The translations under genes were made by a program, and so were the position numbers. The notes beneath the pieces were generated by a model that saw nothing but the letters and a program-made list of their open reading frames with translations, ran no database searches and was not told the origin of the DNA. A stretch of 64,000 nt of DNA from Pseudeuparius sepicola (taxonomy: Eukaryota > Arthropoda > Insecta > Coleoptera > Anthribidae): contig OY987303.1 of NCBI GenBank assembly GCA_963920635.1, positions 43,709,223 to 43,773,222 on the forward strand. Direction: 5' to 3'. Shown here piece after piece: positions 53,561-64,000 of the stretch (position 1 is its first letter; each line of letters begins with the position of its first letter).

Positions 53561-55535
53561 ATAATGGCACATAGTGCAACCGCATATATTTTAGGCCAAA
53601 ATATTACGATTGAGGCTAATATGCCTTATAGAAATGTTTGTTCAAGAGATACAGGGCTTTGAAGTTTGTTTTTTGAAATTGCATTTCTCCCAACATAATC
53701 AAGCTGCTGAACTGAAATTTGGCACTTTGTTTTTGGGGATGAAGAATTAGCTGAAGATGTACATTTCGACGTATCTCGCAGAGGGCCCCACTTGCGCTGT
53801 TTTTGGATCGTGCTTTTACTAGTAACTTTTTGAGGTTACCTTTTTGGTCCTGCAGGTCCATAATTCGAGTGCATCTTTTCATTCTGCAGAGGTACTCTTA
53901 ATGAGTGCATAATATAGTGGCTTAAATGGTTTTCATCAAGGTATTCTCGAAGCCATCTAAGTCTGCACAGAAGGCAACTCAATTTTTGTACTAACTTTAG
54001 TTAATATTATTGACAAATCTAATTCATATATCTGAAAAACTAAATATCGCCGCATATTAATCTGGAAATGTTAGATACAAAAACAAACCACTTGAAACAC
54101 GAATTGTTTACATTATGCTATCAATTTCAGGGCAAATTTTAATTAAAATGAAGAAGCCACATTATATGCGGATAAAAGATCCGAGTCGCCATTTTTCAGC
54201 AGTTGGTTTCTTAGAATAAGTATACATTTTTGGGTTCTGTTAAGAAGAAGACTTTAAAATTAATAACTACATTCAGAATAAATACGATAATTTAAGATAC
54301 GAAAATGATTCGATGGAGAGATAAATAATGTTTTGTTTTACCTTCAGGATTGGGTATTAAACTCCTGCCATATGATATCCCGTATGACATATATTTTAAA
54401 TGACCGAGAGTTCAATCTCAGACAATTATTAATCGTCCACCAACCCTCCAAAGACTTCATCACAAAAAATATCCGTTGAAGTTGTTTTCCGAGATTTATA
54501 AAGCATTATAGCCCAAACTACGCTCTTGGGATTTCTCTGATGACCATCCACCACATCGACGTAGGATACTCTCGGAAATTGTACTAGATTGCAGGGTAGA
54601 AAAAAAAACTCGTAAATGCGTTTTGGGGGAACTACCCGATTACTTTTCTCTTTTGTTTTTATACAATTTTATAAAATTTCCTGGGCGGTACATACCTTCT
54701 GCGGAGAGTCCGCCATTGTAGGCTAGTAAAATCTCCATGCTAAGATGTTATTTACAATATGAGTAACGGACAAATAAAAACTTCCAAGCAGGTAAGTACG
54801 ACAGAAAAAGGCGAAGAAACACGTGTCCATTCAGAATTGGAAAGTCAGAAAACATTGAATCACCTAAATAACCTTTTGAAAAAAAAAATCTAATTCGAAA
54901 AAAATTGTACGTGTGGCACACATTTTAAACAATTTTCGAATTAAATAATAGGATGATTTAATTGTTAATGGATTTTTTAATGTCATTTTCTACAATATGA
55001 AGTATTAGGTGCAAAGGGTGCCGAAACATGACGTGCAAACTAAAATTTAAAATGAATTTTTCTAAAGGTGCATTTATCGAAAGGAAGTCAAGAAAACTTT
55101 TTTCTTAGAACTGATTGGGAAATTTAGTGAGGGTAAAAGAGAAGACTTTTCCAGTGGCGTATCATTTTTTATTAAAAATATGATGATTGACTCCGCCTCT
55201 CCGACCCTGGTGGAAGTATACCAGGCCGAATTATTTTTCATTTATTGCATTTAATATGTGCCTAAACTGTACTAAATATGTTTGCCTTAAATGTCTTTCT
55301 TTAAAAAATAAAAGAGAAAAAATGACAGCAAGGATTTAGAAACATGTTTAAATGAAAAAATCTACTTATTTTGACGTTTTCTATAGACTCTACAAGTTTT
55401 GTCCATAAAAGTTGGACCACTCTGTGTAAAGTGTGCATGCAAATGTTTCATTTTCCAAATATGATCGTTAAAAAATGCAAAATTGAACAGTTGAAGGTAG
55501 CATAATTTCCCAACGACTGCAGCAAATAAAGTATG
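53561..55535. other. Unidentified AT-rich stretch
   Basis: No open frame over 90 codons, no domain and no repeat partner noticed. It may hold old, unrecognisable element remains. Confidence 0.35.
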
Positions 55536-55537
55536 TA

Positions 55538-56776
55538 TACAGGGTGTAACTAAACTGATGGTCAAAAATGAAACCACGTATTCTTGGAGTCAAAATAAGG
55601 GCACTTCTTCATATATTTTTTTCTCCTACGGGCCATAGTTTTTTTTTTATACAGAGCGTAGAAATTTAGAGAAAAATACACATATTTCTTAGTATCTCTA
55701 GAAGTATAAGAGATATTTTCTTCAAACTTGGCGTGTCACATGAGCGGATGAGTTGTCAAATTTAAGGTTAATATGAAGCTTGTGAGGCCCCCAGTTGCGG
55801 AGATACAGGGTGTTATTAAAATTAATTAGTTCAGAAAAATATGAATACCCTGTATAATCGCATTTTTTAAATTTGTTTTGAATGGTAAATTCAATGGTTA
55901 ACAAAAAGTATCTCTTAGTATTTTTTCATATTCCCTGCCGTTTTTTAATTATTGTCAAAGAACGGCAATGCTGCAATAAACAAGTCATTTTAAGAATAAA
56001 TCTAACAATCTGTGGATGTCAATTAAACTTGGCATTATTTGAATCATTTGGCTGCCAACTTTGCACTTTAGTATCAATATTTTGAAAAATTATATTTTCA
56101 TTTGAAGAATTGACTGATATGCACTTTTGCTATGGACTTGCCAATGGCAATAATAAACATGCGGAAACGCGTAGTTGCGTGTATTGAAAGAGACGGCGGT
56201 CATTTCGAACATTTAATAATTTAATTTTCTAATAGCAATACGTTTCTGTTATTATCGTTTTTGCTTTTGTATTTTGTTAAATAAAGTTTAATTGACAACC
56301 ACAGATTGCTAGATTTATTCTTAAAGTGACTATTGATCATTGCAGCGTTTCCGTTCTTTAAAAATAATTAAGAAACGGCTGTGAATATGAAAAAATACTA
56401 AGATATACTTTTTGTTAACCATTCTATTCACCACTCAAAACAAATTAAAAAAATGCGATTATACAGGGTATTCTTATTTTTCTGAACTAATTAATTTTAG
56501 TAACACCCTGTATCTCCGCAACTGGGAGCCTCAGAATCTTCATGTCAACCTTAAGTTTGACGGCTCATCTGCACATGTGACACGCGAAGTTTGAAGAAAA
56601 TATCTCGTATACTTCTAGAAATACTAAGAAATGTGTGTATTTTTCTCCAAACTTCTACGCTCTGTATAAAAAAAACTATGGCCCGTAGGAGAAAAAAATA
56701 TGTGAAGAAGTGCCCTTATTTTGACTCCAAGAATACGTGGTTTCATTTTTGACCATCAGTTTAGTTACACCCTGTA
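55538..56776. mobile_element. Long-arm palindromic element, 1,239 bp
   Basis: The left arm (about 55,538-56,035) is repeated in inverted orientation at about 56,283-56,776, arms of nearly 500 bp around a centre of ~250 bp. The ends are TACAGGGTGTAAC and its inverse, with TA on both outer sides. The arms carry mirror-image short frames, which are a by-product of symmetry. No transposase is present. Confidence 0.85.
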
Positions 56777-56779
56777 TAT

Positions 56780-57840
56780 CGGGAGAATCGGGATAAAGGG
56801 TAGAATCCCAAAATAGGATAATATACAGTGTGTTTTTAGAAACCGAAGGTTTTTCTATATCTCTGAAAGGCGACACGCAATTGTTCGTCTGAAAAGTGCG
56901 CTGATATCACAGGAAAATTTCCTCGAACATGTTTAGAAATTTAGAAGATTTAGAAAATCACGTAAATATCGCTATCTATCAGTCGGCATCGTCTATGGTG
57001 GTCTTTATTTTAAATATAATTCTTTCTAAACCGTTGGAATTTCTTATTATCTCAGATATTCCATAAATATATTTTGTTTTTAATTTTAGTCTTCTAGAGA
57101 ATCTCATTATTCATTTAGAGAGTGTATAGAGGGCAATGCGAAATCTCGTAAACTGTAATGTAAAGGTAGGTGAAAAATAAATAGATTAATAGTAAACAGT
57201 AGACTGGTCAGCGCTGCCAGCGGCCAGTAAGCAATCGTGATCTATTAATCTATTTATTTTTTAATCGTCAGGCTCTTTTATTGCCTAGACCGAAAAGGTG
57301 CCAAACGGAGCGCGCTGAAGGAATACTCTCGCCACAGACTAACGAGTATATTTATTCTGTGCTCTCGCGTAATGGAAAAAAATGTGATTAATTTTTCTGC
57401 AAAAATAATTCGCAAAAAAGTCCTCAAGCCAACACTGGCAATTGTATATAAATACATTTTCTCAACGAGTTTCAAGTGTTATAACGCTTGCCATTTGTAC
57501 AATGAGAGATAAGTATTTCTTAGTTCTTCATAATCTTCAATCGAACCGTCAACAATAACATAAGCTTTTAACTTCAACCATGAGTTACTAAAGTTGACTT
57601 GTCCCACGTGTCAAACTTCGGCAAGAAAATATTCTTCGGTTATTTTTTTCACATCGTGACTGACTTTCCCTGTATATGTCGAATATTGGTAGTCGTGAAA
57701 ACAAAGCATTCATCGCGACGATCGTTTTCGTCGTTTGCGCAGTCAATGTCACACGTTCTATAATATTAACATATAACGGCTCGGAGACCGAAACCTATCA
57801 TCGATACAACGTAAGTTCGAAAAGAGGTGTCCAGTAAGCA
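56780..57840. other. Non-coding DNA with a small hairpin at 57.2 kb
   Basis: Bases 57,174-57,262 have outer arms of about 20 bp (AATAAATAGATTAATAG and its inverse) around a GC-rich inner imperfect palindrome (CTGGTCAGCGCTGCCAGCGG). No gene is recognised in the stretch. Confidence 0.45.
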
Positions 57841-58100
57841 ATCAATCACGTGAACCGGGATGACCGTCGAGCCACAAGACTCCAGCGGCTCAGATTTATA
57901 AGAGGCCGAATTAATGCCTCCCCTGACGCTACCTGTGTCGGCTGAGCGTCGGTGGGGCCCCTGTGACCGGCACTGCCACCATGATGCATGCGGGGCTCAG
58001 CCCTAATGGGACGCTTACGCGCGGCCACCGGCCAACCCAGTGATTTATGTGGGTTCGGATGTAAGGGGGATTTGTGGGTGTGTATGTCCGGAAAGTTTAA
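57841..58100. other. GC-rich block of unknown origin
   Basis: A GC-rich block, out of keeping with its surroundings, with open frames on the minus strand as an expected side effect of composition. It may be the 5' part of a non-LTR element or an LTR; no domain is found. Confidence 0.3.
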
Positions 58101-58470
58101 AACGAGCCACCGAAAATAGGAAAACAACGATAATATTGTGAAAGTCTGTTTGTGAAAATTGTCGCAGTTGCTGGATACTATGAGAATACCATAAAAATAC
58201 AGTAACGCCTCTGACAGATAGGTGTAATATATAACACAACACATCTACACAGGATAAGTCCCAGTTCTCTAAACATTTACATTCACTTACTGCGCAACTT
58301 AGTTCTTCGAGAATTTTCTTTTTACACTGGCTATTTAAAATAAACAGTCTACCTTTATTAGATACTCTAAAGCGTAAGAGGTTAGAGACTCAACAAAGCA
58401 GATAAACAGTTAGCGTGAATTAAGTGGAAGTGGAACAAGCGACGGAGAAAGAAAGTATACTCGGAAGACA

Positions 58471-58686
58471 ATGGTTCTCGACATGCTTGCACTGGAAGAA
58501 GCTAGCCTCATGGAAAATTCTGAATGGTCCGGATCTCCGTGGAAACCAGAGGTACCATATGGAGTTCTTTCTCAAATAAGCAAAATCGACAAATGGTTGG
58601 ACAAACAAGAGAAAATTAATATAGATAGCGACAAAAACTTGCAGTTCCTAATACATAGAGAAAGACAAATCCAGGGGCTGAAATAA
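58471..58686 (+). CDS. Possible short gene or exon, 71 codons, unidentified
   Basis: ATG 58,471 opens a frame with an acidic N-terminal helix and a helical C-terminus (SQISKIDKWLDKQEK) ending at 58,686. Amino-acid use looks protein-like, with no low-complexity bias. No domain is recognised, and neither splice sites nor a promoter decide whether it is real. Confidence 0.25.
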   Translation: MVLDMLALEEASLMENSEWSGSPWKPEVPYGVLSQISKIDKWLDKQEKINIDSDKNLQFLIHRERQIQGLK

Positions 58687-58689
58687 ATA

Positions 58690-59990
58690 TACGGTGTGTC
58701 TGGTTCTTCTTGTTAACCCCACCAAAAATCTAAGTAGACTGCGGGAATTGAACGGACAAATTTTTATAAATCTGTCCCTGAAAAGTCATAAATTCCGAAA
58801 TATTTGGTTTGGAATTGACACGAAAGCCTATACGTTCTGCGAATTATTAATGGGGTGAGTTTTTCGACAAAATCCATTATGCATTTTTTTAGTCGAAAAA
58901 TAACACCGTAATTCTGGTGAGAAAATATCGATTCGTCATTTTTCTGCGTTGCGCCAAACTTTGAGAAAGTGAATAATAATTTCAAATTTACTGTATGACT
59001 CTGGAGTGAAATTAAAACAAATGTCACTAACAGCATCAACAAATATGCCAAAAAGAATTTATGTTTAGACGTAGGTAGAAATTTTCCTTGTATTTCATAG
59101 TTTGGAGACTATCTACCACTTTTTATGGAGTTTAAACAGATATTTATTATATTGTTGTAAACATCAATATTAGGGCATATTACGTTTTTTTGCGTACATA
59201 GCACAGGACATCAAGTTTGGAGTACTCTGTAAGTCCACCAGTAATATAAAATAATGCCATTTTTGACATTTGTCAAATCCGCCGAAAATTATTGCAATTA
59301 TTATTAAAAATTCTCAGAATAAATTCTTATAAAGAATCCTTGAAATAAGATATTCATTTTCTTAAAAATCCTTTCAGACTTTTAGAGTTTCCAGCATATT
59401 ATGTTTATAACCGTAGCTGATAAAATGCTAAATAATATCTCTCTCCATTTTTATTAAAATTGTTCTTCTTTTACAGTTCTGGAACTCGTTTCAGTAGAAA
59501 CCCGAAATAGAAAAATTTTCAAATTTGGATCAAATTGTCACAAATAAGATAAAGTAGATGTCCGCAAAACGAAAAAATTACTCCTGTCAGCCTAAGAAAA
59601 ACAAAGTTTCCTATAAGTTCTTACATCCTATATTTAAACCAAGTTTAGCAATCTCGCTTTGATGGCGCTGATGGTTAACTATACTCGAGTTCAGATTTAA
59701 TAGACAGTAGCTAAAGAGAAAGAAAGCTTCCATAGGCGGCCCTGAATTATTAATCAGGATTCAAATACAAACAATAATATGAATGTGCAAATAATTTTGC
59801 TTATTTTGTATATAATATCTTTGGTCAGCAGATAAATATACGGATTTATTTATTTGCATATCTAATTAATTATTGGTCTTATTTGATGCGCCTATGGACC
59901 AGGTGATGTAGTAAGAAGACGTTATTGACGATAACCAAACACGCTACATTTGAGGACGTGTTTAGGTTGCCGCATCATTAAAATAACAGT
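58690..59990. other. Non-coding AT-rich DNA, nothing recognised
   Basis: Only short frames on both strands; no repeat or element end identified. Confidence 0.4.
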
Positions 59991-60959
59991 TCAGAAATCA
60001 CTGGTTGTTCTCTTTCTATAAAGAATGAGAGACGTCGTTTTCTCTTGGACAGCGGCTCTGATTTGACTGTCTACCTCCATAGAGTGCAAACTATGACCTG
60101 GCAGCAGCCAACAAAACTACGATTGTGATCTACAGTATCATGCTTCTCAATCTCGATTTTGGACTTAGCCGGGGCTTCCACTAGCGCTTTATCATCGTGG
60201 ATGTTGCAGAACCTATTCTGGTCTCTCTGTTACAGGGAGACATGCCTACTGTGGCCAGTTCAGCATAAATACCACCTCAGACAACTCACCATTTCGTGAC
60301 CTTCTAGATGAGTTCCGAAACATCACTCGCCCGCCCGGTGTAACCAGGCAAGTACGCCATATCACGCTACACCACACCCCAGAATCACCCCAGGTCCACC
60401 AGTCTTCTGTCGAGCTCGCCGACTAGCACCGGAGTGCCTCTGCATCGCTAAGACCAAGTTTGAAGTTATGGTTCGCTAGGAGACAGCTCGTCGTTCTGAG
60501 AGCCCATGGGCGTCTCCTCTCTACCTGGTACCTAAAGAAGACAACAGAAAGAAATTTATCTCCTCGCTAGTTTAATCATTTAGATTTTATTTCACAGTTT
60601 ACCACCGACAGCCAACGTATCTCCGGAAAAGACAACGTGGTCCTCTAGACTTCTCTGCTTTCGTCCGCTCTTGGGACGAGGATGAGGAACTTCAAGGTCT
60701 CTTGGATCACGGCTCCTCCCTCCAGCTCGAGAAGGTTCCCATCCCTGGTAGCGACTCATTTCTCTTCTGCAATGACAGCGGTACCCGACCTCGTCCCTAC
60801 CTTACACCATCATTTCGGCGTCAAGCTTTCGAGAGCCTGCAGCAACTTAATAAACCAACGCTTCGCACCGCCTTGTGCCTCAGCGCTTTCATCAGACACT
60901 CCCTGAACAAGAACTGTCGCGATTGGGCTCTTTCCTACCTCCAGTGCCAGCAAAATATC

Positions 60960-61460
60960 CCGTCATGTGTCGACGCCACTAGGTGGCTATGCTTTTCCTC
61001 CGATCCGTTTCGCCCATCTGCACATTGACCTGGTAGACTCACTTCCTTCTTCAAATGGTTTTCGGTACTGTTTGACAGCCGTATATCATTGTACAAGCTG
61101 GCCAGAGGCCATACCTTTGCAAGAAATCTCCTCCGAGGCCGTCGTTAAAGCTCTCTTGGCTACCTGAATTTCCCGCTTCGGTTCTCCACCTTGTATCAAT
61201 TCTGACAGAGCCAACAGTTCGAGTCTCAACTTTTCATTTCAGTTGTTAATCTGTGTGGAACACCGAGTTATTACTCCCAAAGCAATGGTATATTGAAACG
61301 TTGGCATCGCAGTTTGAAGCCATCATGATGGTCTTACGCCCTGCAGCTGGTATCAAAGACCTGTGCACCCATGACGCGTCTACGGTATTACAACGTGTTG
61401 ATGACACCATCTTCGCAGGCAAAGATGAACCCTTCGGTCTCCAACTTGAGACTACTTGAC
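60960..61460 (+). pseudogene. Gypsy-3 integrase core
   Basis: The first catalytic Asp is in the FAHLHIDLVDSLPSS segment, followed by GFRYCLTAVYHCTSWPEAIPL, where the usual Asp-Arg is replaced by Tyr-His. The second Asp and the Glu region are obscured by frameshifts from 61,167 onward. Motif spacing is that of chromodomain-free gypsy integrases. Confidence 0.75.
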
Positions 61461-61639
61461 CTTAAAAAGGCGAAGGTCAGTTCCACGAACAAGCCCCTAT
61501 CTTCTACGGACTTAAAGAAGATGCCGTGTAATTGATTATTATTATTTTGACTTATTCGCACTCCCTCTACAGAAAACATTCACTCAGATCCCGGGTATCC
61601 CGGATACCATAAGGATCTGGCTCGGACGAGACCCTTGCC

Positions 61640-62215
61640 TTGTTATCGGGCTTTAGCTGACGTTGATGTTGTTGGATGTTCCGGCATTCCTCATGAATTT
61701 CTTGACGGTTCGGGCCATGGCAAGTAGTACCGCTTTCTGCATGGACCTGTAAAGATTATCAGTTAGATGATGTTTCTCAGCAAAGTTTTTGGTATAACAT
61801 CAGTTGTTGGCACGATAATTGGAACCGTCTGAACGTTCTCCATTTCCCATTGCCTTCTAATTCGTTCTTTTAAGTCTCAGTACTTCGCGATCTTCTAGGC
61901 CTGCTTCACACGCAGGTGGTTGTTGTTTGGGATGGCCACATCAATCAGAGTTGTCTTTCCAGAAGTTTTATAAACTATTATAAGGTCCGGTCTGGTATGG
62001 GCAACTCGTTGATCTGTCAGAACTGTACGATCCCAGTAGATCTTATAGTTGCTATTTTCAAGAGCAGGCTTCCGTGTGTAGCTGTAATATGGGACCCTCT
62101 CTGCCTGCACAAGCAGCAGTTTTTCCGCCAGTTCCTGGTGCAAGATCTTATCAATTTCATTATCATTATTACGTGCCACGAAGACCAGTCTTAAGCCTTG
62201 GTTCTTCTGGGGCTG
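61640..62215 (-). pseudogene. LINE-like polymerase C-terminal fragment (possible restriction-like endonuclease)
   Basis: On the minus strand the frame 62,179-61,895 encodes YKIYWDRTVLTDQRV, then RPDLIIVYKTSGKTTLIDVAIPN. The pair PD-x(n)-D with a hydrophobic strand resembles the restriction-like endonuclease at the end of some LINE polymerases. Broken frames then continue with matches to the segment that usually follows (IIVPTTDVIPKTL). Its orientation is opposite to the Gypsy-3 pieces on both sides, so it was inserted into that element. Confidence 0.6.
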
Positions 62216-62759
62216 CGCTCCCCTTGGAAGGAGGATATTAGATCATCTGTAGCCGAGCTGGTATATGGTGAGCCACTCCGCGTTCCTAGCGAGTTTCTCT
62301 ATCGCCCACATCCATAGATCCTTCAGACTTCGTGGAACACCTGAGCGGCCTTATGTATAGGATCCGCCCCACCCCAGTTTCACCTGGCGTCTTTATCTAT
62401 CGTGACCTGGCTACCTGCATCCACCTAGTCCTGTCCCGAGCCGACAAAACCTTTAACAGTCTTAGCCCGCTTACTACTTAGCCGACCAAAATAAGTCTCC
62501 TCTGTCCAAGGACAAGAACCCATCATTGTTGACTCCATTTTTTCTTTGCCTTGCACATACCTCCAAATGGTTGCACCAGGTCTTCTTCTCCATGTACTCC
62601 AACGAACAATTCTCGCTCTACAGTTGTCACAGGTTCAGGCCGACGCGTCAGTTTCACCGAGTTCTACAAGGCGTAGAAACACACTACGCAGACAACCCCC
62701 ACAACAATGAAGATGTTACCGGTTATAAAATAACAAAATATTTTGTAACTAAGTAAACA

Positions 62760-63106
62760 GTTAGTTCAGTAAATTTATCAAATCGGCAACAGAGATTTTA
62801 TGTTAAGTGGATTTCGTGTGTATCATCATCCAACGCCAACCAACTCCAAACACTGTTTATTTTCTCATTACAATAAATCTTACTTACCTATAAACTTTTA
62901 GTCGGCCGTGGAACAGGGAAAACTATTGAAATGCCCTCGTGTCAATCAGGTCAAGTGTCATAGTTTTGATCGTTTTAATAAAGGAAATTTACCAAAAATG
63001 AACAGAAATGAGGAATGATTATGATGGGGCACACTTCCGGAGATAATAGCAGTAAATTTGGTTAGGTTCAACTAATGCTAACATATCTGTATTTAGTACT
63101 TGTAAA
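62760..63106. other. Non-coding, nothing recognised
   Basis: A short AT-rich interval between Gypsy-3 and the palindromic element. Confidence 0.4.
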
Positions 63107-63222
63107 TGAAGGACATTTACATGGTGTATTGGGCGACTGGTCCGTGAGCGTCCGCAAAAGTACTTTTGCGGACGCTCACCGCTCACCGACCAATCACAAG
63201 ACGCCATATAAATGTCCTTCTT
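63107..63222. repeat. Palindromic mini-element with perfect 36-bp core
   Basis: The core 63,144-63,179 is a perfect palindrome (GTGAGCGTCCGCAAAAGT and its complement). It lies inside imperfect arms from GAAGGACATTTA at 63,108 to TAAATGTCCTTC at 63,221. The whole could fold as a cruciform. Confidence 0.85.
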
Positions 63223-64000
63223 TTCGATCATAAGTTCCGTCGGAAAAATATCAATATTTGAAACATAAGAACAAAAAAATTATATTCAAAATAGTAAATT
63301 AAAAAATTAAATCGGCCTATTACGTCAAAATATTATATATTTGCAAAATGTATAACAATATTTTCTTATTTTCGACCACTTTGCAGTTTCCGTTGTGAGT
63401 CAAATTTAGTGTCCTTCAATGTTTTCACAAAATCTATTGACTAAGTCGCTTTCTGATATCACTATGGCGGACAAGTTTGTTATAATATTTTTGATCAACA
63501 TTTTGATAATTCTGGTAGTGATGGGGAATACCGTCACTTAGAAAAGCCAGCAAACGAAGGAAGGACGATAAGGAAAGGAATATTGTTTTGTTGGCCTAAA
63601 ATGTCTTAAAGTTCATACCTTGTGTAGAAAAAACTATACCAGGGCGAATAAATATTCAGGCTTGTAATCTACAAAAGGCAAAGATTCTGTTTGAAATCTT
63701 CGCATATTTTTGATTCGAGACCAAGTGCTTTGTATATACTATAGTGTATTTCGTACTCAACATCATTTTCTGCGTTTAGTGAAGGCTCTTTTTTATTTTC
63801 TTCTTTTGAAGTCATCGCTATCTGTATTGCACACAGAAAGTAGTTTGTCGTGAAACCAAAAGTATGCCAAGATCTCTCAAACTTACAGTTACAGTATCGT
63901 CTCCTTCTGTAGGTCGTGATGTACAAGACTGATGCCTAATTCTTCAAATGAGACTCGATACTGTTATTGGCCCTGGTGTGGTTTTTCCTACACAAGGTAT
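63223..64000. other. Unidentified; short minus-strand open frame at 63,669-63,926
   Basis: The minus-strand frame holds an internal ATG near 63,815 that starts a 48-codon acidic segment (MTSKEENKKEPSLNAEN). It could be a first exon of a gene beyond the window, but nothing confirms it. The rest has no feature. Confidence 0.25.

Larger units (their letters stand above)
60040..62745 (+). mobile_element. Gypsy-3: heavily decayed, internally deleted gypsy element
   Basis: Plus-strand fragments appear in the proper gypsy order. A protease active-site loop (LLDSGSDLTVY) lies at about 60,045, and the start of reverse transcriptase (SPWASPLYLVPKEDN) at about 60,500. The integrase core follows at 60,980-61,460, then the Pol C-terminal motif LVYGEPLRVPSEFL at about 62,258 and the terminal FTEFYK motif at about 62,655. 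Most of the reverse transcriptase is deleted. A minus-strand LINE-like fragment splits it at about 61,550-62,215. Confidence 0.75.

Noticed and set aside
55722..56594. Two similar open frames of 60 codons (55,722-55,904 minus and 56,412-56,594 plus)
   Set aside because: They are mirror images within the arms of the 1.24-kb palindrome, so their likeness follows from the inverted repeat.

Overview
The window looks like one AT-rich piece of an arthropod (most likely insect) nuclear chromosome, made almost entirely of transposable elements nested in one another. The families fit an arthropod: a Polinton/Maverick, a FLYWCH-MULE DNA transposon, hAT elements, Ty3/gypsy retrotransposons, a Penelope-like element and a Crypton-like recombinase. 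TATA boxes followed about 30 bases later by TCAGT-type initiators also fit. I found no gene that is convincingly a host gene, and the order or species cannot be fixed from sequence alone.

Layout. 1-8.0 kb: non-coding repeats, MITEs and fold-back elements, including a 656-bp hAT element with an 8-bp target-site duplication (TSD), plus one possible terminal exon at 7.65-7.94 kb. 8.06-25.87 kb: 'copy A' of a long dispersed duplication. It is split by a 2.9-kb insertion with a tyrosine-recombinase (Crypton-like) fragment, then by a gypsy element on the minus strand (12,259-17,886, matched 198-bp LTRs). A Penelope-like element with inverted flanking arms and a hammerhead-like motif follows, then a poorly resolved repeat-bounded insertion. 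26.1-30.7 kb: a second gypsy element on the plus strand, gag-pol plus a putative 3' LTR. 31.61-53.56 kb: 'copy B' of the duplication. Here the MULE (32,837-52,222, 9-bp TSD) carries a complete 16,158-bp Polinton (33,493-49,650, 6-bp TSD) and a 498-bp hAT MITE (8-bp TSD). 53.6-64 kb: unrecognised AT-rich DNA, a 1.24-kb near-palindromic element, a decayed gypsy element interrupted by a reversed LINE-like fragment, and a short palindromic element at 63.1 kb.

The centrepiece is the Polinton, a virus-like DNA transposon. It has a packaging ATPase, retroviral-type integrase, protein-primed family B DNA polymerase, major and minor capsid proteins, an adenovirus-type protease fused behind a phospholipase A2-like region, and several unassigned proteins. 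Most hallmark genes carry one to four frameshifts or stop codons, so it is a decayed but structurally complete copy. Two features stand out. A small gene with its own core promoter sits inside both terminal inverted repeats and has a diverged paralogue in the element's interior. Copy A of the surrounding MULE also preserves the unoccupied Polinton target with a single AGTGTG. Together the nested TSDs and the duplicated flanks give an order of events: MULE insertion, duplication of the region, then separate later insertions in each copy.
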